From Gnomoniopsis sp. IMI 355080 (taxonomy: Eukaryota > Ascomycota > Sordariomycetes > Diaporthales > Gnomoniaceae), in assembly GCA_027946555.1 (NCBI GenBank), contig JAPEVC010000056.1, positions 102,647-166,646 of the forward strand: DNA of 64,000 nucleotides, read 5' to 3'. Position numbers and translations under genes: made by a program. Every line of letters begins with the position of its first letter. The first letter of the stretch is position 1. The notes under the pieces were generated by a model. That model made no database searches, had not been told where the DNA came from, and was given only the letters and a program-made list of their open reading frames with translations. This document shows, in pieces, positions 45,428 through 57,300 of the stretch.

Positions 45428-48400
45428 ATGAGTCCGAATGAGACCAAGAACCAGAACCTCTTTGACCAACGCCCGGTTAGTGCTGGCCTCCCCCAGCAAG
45501 AGGTCAAGGACGATCCAGACGTATCTCGTGTTATTACATCCGTGCCTCCTACTGGAGGGGAGGAAAGCGATAATTCCTCAGGACATGTTTTGGCTATCAG
45601 TTCTGGCGAAGGTAAGCCCAAGGAATATTCTGAAATAGCACCAAAAGTAACGTGCATACTAATAATGGGCACCGTAGGGTCGTCCCCGAACAGGGCTACA
45701 TCCACAACCCAGATTCCACAGGGCCTGGATGGACCTATGGCGTATACATGGCTGAAAGACCTGTCTTCTCGAATGTCTTCGCTGGAAGACAAGGCCAAGA
45801 TCAACAAAAACGATCCAAACAAGGCGAAGCCTTCCGGAGCTGCCGAGGCCCCTCAAGCCTTTATGTATGAGACCACACCAGAGGTCCGAGATTGTAACTG
45901 GGAACAGTTCAAGAATCGTTTCCCCAGCGACAAAGTCGTGTGCGCCATCGAGGTGCTTCTGAGCTCAAGGTATCTTGGCGAGGAGATAGAAAGCGAACAA
46001 CTCAAGCGCCTGACGCCAGAGAAGAAGCTCGAGGCTCTTGCAGCACGGAAGAGATCACGGCGACGGCGACAAAGAGACTATGGTCCTCGACGCCTTGAAC
46101 GAGTGCGCATCAATTCTGCCTACATATTGGGGATTTTCGCCAAAATTACGGGTGAGAAATGGGCTAAAAAGCCGCACACGTTTCTCAAACCTTTCTCAGC
46201 ACTTATATATTACCACAGCCAGATGGAAGCGGAATACTTGAATATTCAAGAAACCCTGGCCAACAAAGAGGAGACGACTTCCATCTCCGATACTCAGGAG
46301 CGCGTCAAGCAAGATAGCGATGTCATCACCGTAAAAGGCCTCCAGAAGGCCTTCGAGGACATGAAGTGCTACATTGACTTCATAAATGCAGAAATTATGC
46401 CCATATACAGGATGTTTGACTTGATAGACTCGAGCAAGCCTAACAAAGTGCGACACTCTGACTTATGGTCGCTGTTTCGAGTTGGCGAGCTGGTCAAACT
46501 GCGGCCAGCGGATAAATCTAAAGGCGACGGTCGAGCGGAGACGGTTAGACCCAGCGGGGGCCAGTTACATGCAGAAGACTCACAGGCTGTCACTTCAGGA
46601 GCCTTTGTGGGTAGAATGTACTGGAAGAAGATATACACTCCGAATCGCACATGGGAAATCAGTGATTTGTCGAAGACAGGAAGTGGTGGAGGCCGACTTC
46701 ATCTCGACGAAGACTCTGACTCGGATTGGGATTCAGACGACGACTTTTCCATCACCATCGGCTTCTACTACATCGATTACGACGGTGATGAATACAAAGC
46801 AGTTCATGACTTCACGGACATCGACGCTTTCATCGGAGAAAAAGACATCACTTCATTGCCAATCTTCCCGCTTCGGTTCGCCAAAGACCACGAGCAGATT
46901 GTACAGGATTTGCAGGCAAGCGGTCAGAGATTCAAAGAGATCATCGGTCAATCAGCACATGCAAGTTTGTCGTATAAAGGATGGACTTTGACACATGATC
47001 CTCTGGACGAAGTGGACGGGGGGAGAGAAGAGTTCGCATTGACTCCTTCGATCCATGTCGACAGCGACATCATCATTGATTTCCGCGAGGCGTATAAGTC
47101 GCATCCATCGTGGAAGCCTCGCTTCAGTCGCTTTGAAAAAAACTACTTGGTTGCGCGGAGATCAGAAGACAGATTCGCTATCTTTCAATGGGCCGACGCA
47201 GAACGCACGGAAGTTGTGGAGGAAGTTGGCGAGATCATATACGAAGATGCAATCAGTCACCAGGAACTCGACCAATTCCTCGACTCACTTGAGGGCAGGA
47301 TTCTCTTGGACAAAGATCATTGGACTAGGTCTCAACTTGACGCTGGGACTGACCTCTCTCAAGACGATCTCGTGACGCTGCCATCACGCCTTTTTGCGTA
47401 TTCGTTACGGGACCGCAAATTCATCCTTGCAAACATACGGTGCATAAAACAGAGTTCAAGACTGGATGTGTCGAGCACATTTGACAAGTTGCGGATCTCC
47501 GACACGCACAAGGGATTGATCGAGTCTGTCGTCTTTGAGCATTTTGCGAAAAAGGAGGCGCAGAGGAAAGGTACAGTCCAGAATCTTGAGATATCGGACC
47601 AAGATTTCATTATTGGTAAGGGAAGGGGCCTCGTCATTCTGCTCCACGGAGCTCCTGGAGTAGGCAAAACAGCCACCGCCGAAGCCGTCGCCTATTTGTA
47701 CAACAAACCTTTATTCCCAATCACTTGTGGCAATTTGGGCATCGAACCAGGAATCGTCGAGGAGAAATTAACAGAATTATTCAGACTTGCGAGTCTTTGG
47801 GATTGCATTCTGCTTCTGGACGAAGCTGAGATATTCCTGTCTCCAAGAGCAAAGACGGATGATAATTTGCAAAGAAACGCTATTGTTTCTGGTAGGTCTG
47901 AACGAGAGCATGGCACATCACAATCCTGTACCTGAGCTAATCTTTCTAATGCTAGTCTTCCTGAGGGTCCTCGAGTATTACTCTGGAGTTCTGTTTCTTA
48001 CCACCAATCGCTCAGGGGCTCTAGACGAAGCGGTCAAGTCGCGTGTTCATCTCAGTCTTTTGTATCCCCACCTGGGGAAAGATGAGACGTTGTCTCTCTT
48101 CAAAATGAACGTCGAGCGTCTGGAACAGATCGAGCAAGAGACTGCGAGGATCACAGGTCGCCAAGTTATGAGCATTGAAGAGAACAGTATCATGGATTTC
48201 GCTCGAAAACACTACGATAAGTTCGAGGGACCTCTGGAGGACTGTAGATGGAATGGAAGACAGATCAGGAACGCGTTCCAAATTGCAGCTTCGCTGGCAC
48301 GATACCAACACCATCGTCAGCCCTATCAACCAGGTACTCCTGCGTATCGAAGCCTTTACGTTGGTGGCCATCACTTCGAACAGGTGGAAGACGCCACTTT

Positions 48401-48860
48401 CCAGTACGACGAGTTCAGGAATCGGACAGCGAGAAAGACTGAAAGCCAGATTGCCTTTGCCAAAGGAGACCGAGGACCAGACCTGCCACAGCCTCAGTCA
48501 TCGGCGCCTGATTGGGGTGCAGGCCAGGGCTTACCTCGGCGTTCAACTGGTCTATCCAGTCACTCGGCAGCATCTCCCCAGTTGAGTAACATGTGGTCGT
48601 CGACTCCGAATATCCATTCGCATTCACGAGTTGGAGGGAACGCGCACGACAACCGTGGCGACTATGGTGGAAGTCCGGCTACAGCCTGGTCACCAAACGC
48701 TGGACCTGGCACACCGTCACCCAGCCAGAGACGGGGACATGTCTATAGTCCGCATGGCACTTTGAGGGCCGAGGGAGGTGATGATCTCGGTTGGGATCAG
48801 CGATACGCAGGCTCGGCAGCAGCACGGAACCCCGCTGGGGAGCTGAGTAGATACGATTAA
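45428..48860 (+). CDS. Large fungal AAA ATPase (DUF7025-like N-terminal region)
   Basis: Three exons: 45428-45611, 45678-47891 and 47956-48860, giving 1100 residues. The first intron (66 nt; GTAAGC donor, TACTAAT branch, GTAG acceptor) is in frame and stop-free, so an unspliced reading adds 22 residues. The N-terminal part is charged with a long helical segment (about 170-330). A central region containing GFYYIDYDGDEY and PIFPLRFAKD matches the domain that precedes the ATPase in these fungal proteins. The AAA module has Walker A GAPGVGKT (about 719-726), Walker B CILLLDEAE (about 770-778) and sensor FLTTNRSGALDEA, followed by the helical lid; the C-terminus (about 970-1100) is Ser/Gly/Pro-rich and probably disordered. 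Substrate and process are unknown. Confidence 0.88.
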
Positions 48861-49302
48861 ACGAGATTGGAGGAGCAGGGGCAATTTGCGGTTTTTTTTC
48901 TTCGGTTGTGATGGTACGGTGTATGTATGGGACGGAGTGAACAACAGGCATTTGGTCGACTCAATGACTCTATAGCCTGTTGGCATACGGTCCTGGTGGC
49001 CTGGTTTTGTATAAGCCGTGAAATTAGTAACGTTCCCTTGTAGCAGTAATTATACGATGCATACAACCAGGTTCCCAGCGTTATGGGACTCTGCGGTACT
49101 CTGTGCAATCACTTCGCGAGCATCAGTAGAAACAGTGAGAGATTCCACGCATGGTACAACACTACGGATACCATAAGCTTGAACTTGCATTCATGCCGGG
49201 ATCATACGAAAACTAGAAGTCATAATCCATCGTCCTCATTGCCCTATTTCTGATTCCACTCATGTTACTATGCTTTCAACGATATAATACCCAGTTTGTC
49301 TC
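48861..49302. other. Intergenic region between convergent AAA ATPase and phosphate carrier
   Basis: This 442-bp gap holds two 3' UTRs, with a T8 run near 48893-48900. No gene recognised. Confidence 0.5.
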
Positions 49303-50590
49303 TCAGGCCTCCTTCTGCTCGGCCTGGGGTGGAGCGGCGCCTCCTGTTGTAGGGAAACCCATGAAGATCTTGAAGTAATCCTGTGGAGTAGTTAGTAGCA
49401 ATTCGCAACCTAAGCTGAGGCCGAGGAAGGCGCTATCAATTAAAAACACTTACATAGATCATCCATTGCAAACCAGTCAAGGTTCCTATCATCACGATAC
49501 GGACGGGCAATCCGGACCAAAGTCCTCGGAATCCTATGTCTTTGTAAATTCTCGAGACCACCGTTCCGAATCCCTCGCCCGGCTCGCGGTAGGCATTCAA
49601 CTTTGATACCATGACGTCCGCTGGATGAGACACGACGGCGCACAAGATACCAGCCAAGTAACCTCCAACGAAGGATACGCCCGTCTGCTGGGCTTTGGAG
49701 TAGTCGTTCTTGTTGCCTGGAAGACCATCGTAAATCATCTCCACAATAGTCTCGAAAGAGGCGAACTTCATCATGGTGTACGGGATCTGGCGTGCCCACA
49801 ACGGGTACAAGCCTTTGTATAGTCCACCAAAGCCCTCAGAAGAGACAATCTTGCTGATACCGTCGACAGTGCCAGCGTATGGGCTGGGGATCTTGGCCTG
49901 CATCCGGACCTTGACAGCTTCGAATGGGCAGAGAGCAATGTCTGCCAGGAACTCTGCAGACGCCGAGGCTGCCAGATACAATCCCGTCTTATACCTGTGC
50001 GCGTTCTCGGGGCCAGCGAGGTCTGCGTAAGTCTTCTTGAAGTACTCGTACCACCCATATTTGAAAGCCCCCTGGGCCGAGTACCCAAGCAGCGTGGGAC
50101 CCCAACCTGTGAAGATGCCACGGACGCCCTCAGTCCTAAAGATCTTTCCCCAGGCTTGGAAGTTTCCCGTGTACAACTTGGCGTCGACTTGTCGGCGAAC
50201 CTTGACGACGTCAAGGGGCGTGACAGCCGCATGTGTCAGGCCCTGGTACTCAGGTCAGCCAGCAGCCTTCTCCTTAGCGATGCAGAGGCTGTGAATTCGA
50301 CTTACACATGCCAGCAGCCCACCAAATGTACAAGCTGCGTAGTATTGACCAGAATACAGTTCGATGGTGTTCTTTTGAGCTTGAGCCGTGGAAGACACTT
50401 TGTTCATTTCAGCCTGGGCTTCAGCGGACAGCTTCTTTGCCTTGTCCTCGACGATGGAGTAGGCAGAGTAGAGGTCCATGCGAGCTTGGTACGGGGTAGC
50501 CTTGCTGCTGCCCCGTGCCTTCACTCCATTATCAGGTGGATTTAAGAAAGTCCCCTTGAGGGTTTCAAAACGAGGATAGAGGTTCGACAT
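49303..50590 (-). CDS. MIR1: Mitochondrial phosphate carrier
   Basis: Three exons: 50590-50306, 50242-49454 and 49380-49303, giving 383 residues. The three carrier repeats show PLDVVK (about 104-109), PFEAVK (about 201-206) and PADVMVSKL (about 302-310); the GYSAQGAFKYGWYEYFKK and MMKFASFE segments are diagnostic of phosphate carriers. It is an inner-membrane Pi/H+ symporter that feeds ATP synthase. The N-terminal extension of about 85 residues before the first repeat is rich in Ala, Lys and Gln and may act in targeting. The last exon of 26 codons (DYFKIFMGFPTTGG ...) would be missed by a simple frame search. Divergent from the CBS-domain gene. Confidence 0.94.
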
Positions 50591-51755
50591 AATGTCCCGT
50601 CAAAATGGTGAGCTTCCCACGGCTATCCAAACATTAGACGCTTAGCAATCCTCGCCTCTCAGCAAGACCCAGTAACTTGCAGTCGATTGTCAAATAGACG
50701 TCAACGAGCTATTTGCAAGAAGACGGCCTTTTGAGGCACACGGCTCTGCGTAAGCATGGAAGGAAGAAACAGGAACGGGGTGGAGTTAGTACCTGCTTAT
50801 GTCCGGGGCGGGAGAGATCGGGATGGAAGGATCCTACGGCGTGAATAAAGTGGAAACAACTCTGCTTTTGATGAACGCAACAGGAAATGAAGCATGTAGA
50901 AGCTTTGCTATAGAAAGGTGTATCTTGAAGTTTTCATTGAGCCCAGATAGCAATGTGAGGGTCAAGGTTAGGAAATTGATATATAAGCCGAACACAGGGT
51001 GTGACTGAGAGGGGGAGGATGGTTAGGTATTCCCCAAACTTCACCACTGATCTACTGTATACTAGGCGATCCAGATCGACAGATCCTTTCCTAGAGGAGT
51101 GTAGATTTGAGTGACGTCGTTCGGGTTCAACATTAACAAGGCTATCAATGGTCTTGATTGTTTTCCTCACCTAGTTGCCTGTCTGAGCTCTGATCTGAGC
51201 ATCAACAATCCATCAGAAAGGGGATGTCGGGACCACCAATTCATAATGTAAGCACATCCGTCTAACCCATTTTTTTTGGCAGGTCGTCTTGGGGACTATA
51301 GTGGACTACTCCGACATGCTGTTAGTCCAGAAGTGATCATCCTACAAGTAATTATTCCAGGGATATTTCCACACATACCTTTCGACTGACAAGCAATGAC
51401 CCCATAAGCGAGGCTCAAAGACTCTATAAACGGAACACTTATAAAGTGACATTTCAATTCATTCTGAGTCAAATAGATGGTCATCTTTTCAAGTCGAAAA
51501 GATGGGCTTTGGCACAGGTACATTCGCATGAGGGTTCTGATTTACGCAGGTTTGATAGTCAAAGAGGCCTGGAGTGTTCGGTGCGGCCCAGGATCCCCCT
51601 AGCCCCACCACCACTTACTTGCCAGGGTCTCGCCAGTGTTGCATCATCCGTCAATAACGCATCGATTTTGACATCTCGCCAAACCATTCACTCTCGCCCT
51701 CATAGATAGTCCTACCAAATCAACTCCTATCACCTCGACTTGCGACATTTTCATC
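50591..51755. promoter_or_regulatory. Upstream region of phosphate carrier and CBS-domain gene
   Basis: A 1.17-kb gap between divergent starts. No coding exon, no repeat beyond short T runs (51271-51278). The carrier promoter is expected within the first few hundred bases left of it; no specific motif can be named. Confidence 0.4.
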
Positions 51756-52412
51756 ATGGCAACAGGCGTAGTGGCGCAAGCCCCAGCAAACACCAGCGAG
51801 GGCCCTCGCTCAGCACCATTCGTGTCCAAGTGGGCATCACGATATCGCGGGGTACGTTTGAATTTCTCGACGCAACACACACACCCACACACAACAGAGA
51901 GAAAAAGAGGGGGAGAGAGAGAGATTCGTCGCCCGTCAAAGTTCACAACCAATTATTTACTAACGCGAAATCTTTTTCCAAACAAACAGGCTGCCGTAGA
52001 AGACCTCCAACCACCCGCCGCCCTCTCCCTCACACCCTCCGACCCCATCTCCCTCGCTCTCGAACTCGCCTTCGAGCGCGAATACACACACCTCACCATT
52101 GTCGACAGCGAGACCCGCTCGCTTCTCGGCTACATCAGTATCCCGACTCTACAGGCCGTCCTCGACAGCGGCAAGGCAAAACCCGCGGACCCCATCTCGA
52201 GTGCCATGACACGCTTCCAGCGCAAGGGCCGGCAGTACAAGGTCATCACGATGGACACGCCGCTGGAGGAACTGGAGGCCTTTTTCGAGGGTGCCGCTAC
52301 CGGTGGGCAGAAGCAGGAGTTCGCTGTCGTCACGGATGACAACCGGCGATTCGTGCTCGGCGTGGCGACCCGGGCAGATCTAGAGGATTTCGTGAAGAGG
52401 AGGCCGGCTTAG
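51756..52412 (+). CDS. CBS-domain protein
   Basis: Two exons, 51756-51851 and 51990-52412, give 172 residues. The 138-nt intron (GTACGT donor, AAACAAACAG acceptor, CA-rich) has no stop in frame; retention would give 218 residues. After a short leader ending SKWASRYRG, a tandem pair of CBS motifs fills residues 35-170: ALELAFEREYTHLTIVD and LLGYISIP in the first, DTPLEELEAFFEG, EFAVVTDDNRRFVLGV and TRADLEDFVKRR in the second. CBS pairs sense adenosine nucleotides. Small stand-alone CBS proteins of this form are conserved in fungi but their role is not established. It is convergent with the calycin-like gene. Confidence 0.88.
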   Translation: MATGVVAQAPANTSEGPRSAPFVSKWASRYRGVRLNFSTQHTHPHTTERKRGGEREIRRPSKFTTNYLLTRNLFPNKQAAVEDLQPPAALSLTPSDPISLALELAFEREYTHLTIVDSETRSLLGYISIPTLQAVLDSGKAKPADPISSAMTRFQRKGRQYKVITMDTPLEELEAFFEGAATGGQKQEFAVVTDDNRRFVLGVATRADLEDFVKRRPA

Positions 52413-52855
52413 GTGGCTGGCTGAGAACTAAGCGGGCTTGTCTCCTCCAGGTTCCCGACATCGAAGGGCGAGTATGAAGTGCGGTGGCCGGCAAGCAGTT
52501 GGATAACAGGCCCTGGGCATAGAGAGGCGCCACGAAGCAGAAGGGGTAGACCGTCTAGGCCAACACGAGACCGGCGGCAAGGCTACAACAGAGAAGATAC
52601 CCTGATAGAGCGAGGAAGGCGTCACGTTGTGGCGAATGCATATTCATCTACGGGCGTTCGTCGGGTCATCAAAATCGGGTTCGGGCTGGCGAAATTTGGT
52701 CCATTCAACAGGACATGGCTGGAAGTTAGGGCAGAACTTGTTATTCCTCAGCACACAGGTGCTTTTCGATCACAAAGACAATAGACAGGTGCAAAGTAAC
52801 GTTGGTCCATCTATCCAGGCACGCATGCCATAGTGCCGACCTGCCACAGCGGAGC
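52413..52855. other. Intergenic region between convergent CBS and calycin-like genes
   Basis: This 443-bp gap holds two 3' UTRs. Nothing else recognised. Confidence 0.5.
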
Positions 52856-53528
52856 CTACTCTTGGTCCGGCACGTAGTCGTAGATCATCCTGATCTCTTC
52901 CCTCTTACCGTCCTAGTGATGGAGGGTTAGACTCAATCAGCGGAAACGTAGGAGTAATTGGCAAAGAGTCAGACCATCTCACTTACCTTTGCAATGACGA
53001 CGTTCCGGGCGTACCTCCGCTCCCCATTGACGACCTGAAATCCCCACAACTGCGAAGCAGTCCAGCCACTGTCGTACGACTCGACGTAGCCAAAAACCCA
53101 CTCCTGGGTGCCCGCCTCCCAGTTGGAATTGAGGAAGGCATCGTCACTCGGGGTCGAGGTCCACTGGGTACGACCCTTGACCTTGCCAAAGAGCCAGTCA
53201 CTGTGGTCGCGCCATTCGTTGTCAAAGGTGCGGTTTTCCGTGGTGCCCTTGACACCGCCGGTGGCCGTCTGCGAGATGTCGCAGTGGGTCACCTTCTTGT
53301 CGTCTTCGTACTCCTTGACGTGCAGGGTGACAGTGGCGAGCCCGATCGCCTTGCGCGTCAGCCAGCCGATACCTTGCAGCGCAAGCCCGGCGTCGGGACT
53401 GTCGGAGAGGGTTTTGTTCTGGGGATCTCAGTCAAGGGATTCAGAACATGTCACAATGGTCGTTGTCTTCTTACCATAACCCAAGTCCCATTGAGGTCAC
53501 GTAGTGTCTTGGATGGTGGAGCTGCCAT
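52856..53528 (-). CDS. Conserved fungal protein, possibly calycin/lipocalin-like
   Basis: Three exons: 53528-53475, 53418-52987 and 52912-52856, giving 180 residues. The N-terminus reads RDLNGTWVMNKTLSD, with a GxW motif as in calycins, then ALQGIGWLTRKAIGLATVTL and HCDISQTATGG. The C-terminus is ERRYARNVVIAKDGKREEIR, then MIYDYVPDQE. I recognise this as a conserved small protein of filamentous fungi without a known function; a beta-barrel lipid- or ligand-binding fold is an inference from the GxW motif and the alternating hydrophobic pattern. No signal peptide, so probably intracellular. All junctions are phase 0 and use standard splice sites. Confidence 0.8.
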
Positions 53529-56500
53529 GTTGGATTTGATGCGGTACTCAGTTCAATTGAGATTGAGATTCAGCGTTTTTGCTGACAAGAAAAGGCCATA
53601 AGTCTTTGTATTTTGTAATCAAGCATTAGACGTGCCACTCACCTAGTTACAGCGCGCTATGGTTTGTTGCTGACGTTCACAGAGATGAAGCGGAACTAGG
53701 CGTACTGAGGTAATGAGGTAGTGAGGTAATGAGCAAATGCACTGAAGCTTGCCGTGTGAGGGGCCAAGGCTGCAGATATGTAGGTAGGTAAATTAGGTAC
53801 GTTCTACGTAGAGCAAGTAGGTCTGCGTTGCCCAATCTAATGCTGTACGGGGGATGAAAAGTTGACCAGATGCCTTATTAGGTACTAAGTAGGTAGGGAC
53901 GTGCAGATCAGCTGTTGAACATTGGTGTTCAAAATGGAGGGGGGAGGAGGCAACCGCACTCGGGCCCGTTCATATCTAATGGTGGTGCAGGGACTTTCGG
54001 ACGACGAACAAGACCAGAAAGGGCAATTTTGACGATCACTGCCTCGGGACGTCAAACAACTTCGATACCGCCAGCTCCCGATTTGATACTCACTTTCGCA
54101 GCATATTGATACGCTCAAAAATTGGTCCAACTGGACATCTCCTTACTTGCTTCTTACTTGTCATCAGTTTCAAACAAAAAACATCTATTGCTTCTTGAAA
54201 ATGTCCATCTGGATACCAAAGAGGTAAAGAGCTCGTCTGTTCTGACGACCATGATTTCATTCGTTGGCATGTGATCCGAGCCTACCCCTCCCCCAACTTA
54301 CCCTCCCCGAACCGTTGTTCGGTCCTCATTCATTTCATGAATTAAACAACCAGCACTATTCATAATAACGCAAGAATGATGCGATGACAATCCCTTACCG
54401 TCACCCTGGTTTCCATTAATGGCATCATGGACGAGCTTCTATGCTTCTGGACAAATGAGAGAGAAGATTGACCTGCTCCTTCGCAGAGCATGCCACCTGG
54501 CTTCTTGGCCGTCACGCCTCTAATGATTTATACCTCACCATCGTGGACATTCCACCAAGAGAAGAATGATTCTTCCCATACTGAAACAAACTACGATTAC
54601 ACGCCATAGGCCTGCTGTATTTTAATCAGTGTTCTGTGCATTGAATAAAGGACCCAGACCACGTCCACTAGTTCCCGTCCTGTTTGTCAGTGCCTGGATG
54701 AACCCCATCTTCGAACACCTCCATGTATTCTCGTGAGATCATGACAGGATCAACTCATCGGCATATGAGGGATACCCTGCGCATATTTTCAAGAACATGC
54801 AAGACGCCAAATTCAATAGCATCATCCAAGATGCACTGGTGTATATCATGATCTCTCTGCCCAGAAGGGGCCCAGGACTTGGTCGCTTATGTCATACATG
54901 TATAACATGCGATTGGTTGGATCCGGCAGCAAACCAGAATGTCCAGGTACACAATAATCACTAGATCTCAGGGACAGTTCTGTATGAGTCTTATACAATA
55001 CATGACAAGTAACGATTGTGTCCTTGTAAGTATCCCATTGCACCTGACTCTATATAGATGCTGGTGTTCGCGGAAGTCTTACCCGTACTCGTCACCTTCT
55101 TCGTCAAGCGTCACAGCAGCCTTGCAACATTGGGAACACTTGATAGGCTGCCTGCTAGAGAACCTCCATCACCTCTTCCTCTCTTCCTCTCCAACCTTTT
55201 GAATCCTTCTGACATATGCATGTGTATTCTATATCCGCCTTTACGCATGCGGCAAATCACTCCTATTAGGGACAAGACCCCAGATTTAAACAACAGCACC
55301 ATGGACAGCATTCCAACCTTTCCGGGCGACAAAGTTACCTTGACGCCTAAATATTCTCCATGTGGCAGAGTCGGGTCATAAGCGCTGGATCACGAACCTA
55401 AACACTGGCTTTTCTGCTGAATCTTGATAGACACGATACCTGATAGCTGGGCAACGGATTCGCGATAACGGGCCAAATGTTTGTGGGAATTTGGGATAAC
55501 CGTCCTTGGGCGGATCGCCACGGATATACTCACCGGTAATGTTTAAGGCGGAGCTCACATCAAAACAATTAGGTCGACATATCTGGGATCTCCTGGCTTT
55601 GTAACGATTGCAGGCTCTCTTGGATTGTGTGTATATATCGCTTCAAGAGCCCGTGGCACATTAAAGATAGATTGCTGGACATTGAAAAATGACAAGACAC
55701 ATGCCGAATCTCGACCTCGCCAAGGGGCAAAGCTACAGCCTTGCAGAGTACCCATTCAGGCCGCAATGAACCCCTCCGGGCCTACGATGTGCCTGATGCC
55801 GGAGAGATTAGCCGGAGAGAAGATGTTACTGCGGCGCAAAGACCCATGAACGATGCGCTGCATACCGCATCTGCTTCATCTGTTAATCGATCTGCCAGGC
55901 GGAGAATCTCATCTTGACCATGCCTAACTCGGCATTCGTGAAGAGCAATGTTCAGCCGAGCCTCGGTGACCAGTATGGGAGATCCACAGACTGACCGCTA
56001 GGCGGCGACAAGTCACCACGTATTTTGAGGAGGGGATGACGCAGTAATGTTGGGCATCATTCATGGCGAGAGGGCCTTTTTGTTCCCTTTTCCTTTTTCC
56101 CCCGTCGCGTGCTTCATACTCGCCTGATGGGGCGGACTAGATACTCCAATGTCGATGTCTCGGTAGCATTTCTTCGAGGTCCCCATGCAGCTTTGCGAAA
56201 GCTTCGGGCTCTCACGTGCCTTGGGCATCAAATCGGCACGGGGTTCACGCTATTCCGTAGTTCGCCCGGGCCCGCCTCAGAAGCAGATTCCAAAGCTCTC
56301 AAGCGAGATACAGGGTGGGGTTTCCGACTGCTTGAGGGTGAATTTGGTATCCGTTTTTTTTTCAGGTTCGTGGGGCGGCATATACATAGTACAGTGCTAG
56401 AAGTTGGGTCTTCAGTAAAGAAGAAAATAAGAATGGAAATCCCCTCGGTAATGTGACGCACGTGGGACCACTTGAACTTATTAGCCGGCAGCGGAGAGAG

Positions 56501-57300
56501 GCGTTGTTGACGTGCAGCGAGGCAAAACGGCACCAAGCACCCCCGGAAAAGCAATATGTGCGTTCTGACGTAAGACGTGGTTGGGTGGAAAATGCCAGCA
56601 CAGTGATACAGCGCGATGCTGCCGCCGCTGCATCACAGGTGCAGCACCTCGCATGGCTTGACCCGCCTGATCACACCATGCAAAAGGTCCCAATGCAATG
56701 GAACGCGGCGCCAACAGAGTAGAAGGGAAGAAAAAAGAATAAAAGGAAAAGAAGGAAAACCATGTCAGCAATCTGTCAGACTGATAAATGTTTCCAGCAC
56801 GGTTGATTTCTGCCGCTGTATATGTTGTGCCTACATTATCTTCTTTGCCCTCCAACCTATATCGAAAGCCCCTCCTGCGCCTCGCACATGCTCTCGCTGA
56901 TTGTTCACCTTTCTGCCCATCACTTAGCACACAAGGCCTTCTTGCTCAGGTCACTTTCCCTCTTGCATCGATCCATGGTTGGACGGTAGAGGAAGACCAC
57001 GAAGGCAATGGATATCGTGGTGTTACAAATGAAGGGTAGGAAATGAGGCACACCACATGTCCAGGAGCGAAAGAGCCGCAGGTACGCGGGTTGCAACCTA
57101 TCGTGGTGAGCGCAATCGTCTTCCCTCGTCTGCGTTTGTGTCCCCTCGCTTTGCCTCCTTTTCCTTGACGTCGATGGGGGTGCCACACGGTACGGTTCGA
57201 GAGTTGTGGGGTTGATTCGGATCGTTGAGTCGGTGGGTGGCTTGACCTTTACTGTCCTTTTTGTCGTTTTTCTTATCCTTCGCTGATACGTATACCACCA
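53529..57300. other. Gene-poor region
   Basis: About 3.8 kb, AT-richer than the genes. TAGGTAGGTA/TTAGGTAC-type words cluster at 53777-53900. Adjacent minus-strand frames at 55755-55555 and 55558-55376 are open for about 60 codons each, with proline-rich YPKFPQTFGP in the second, but show no family resemblance. No RNA gene or transposon hallmark seen. Confidence 0.4.
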
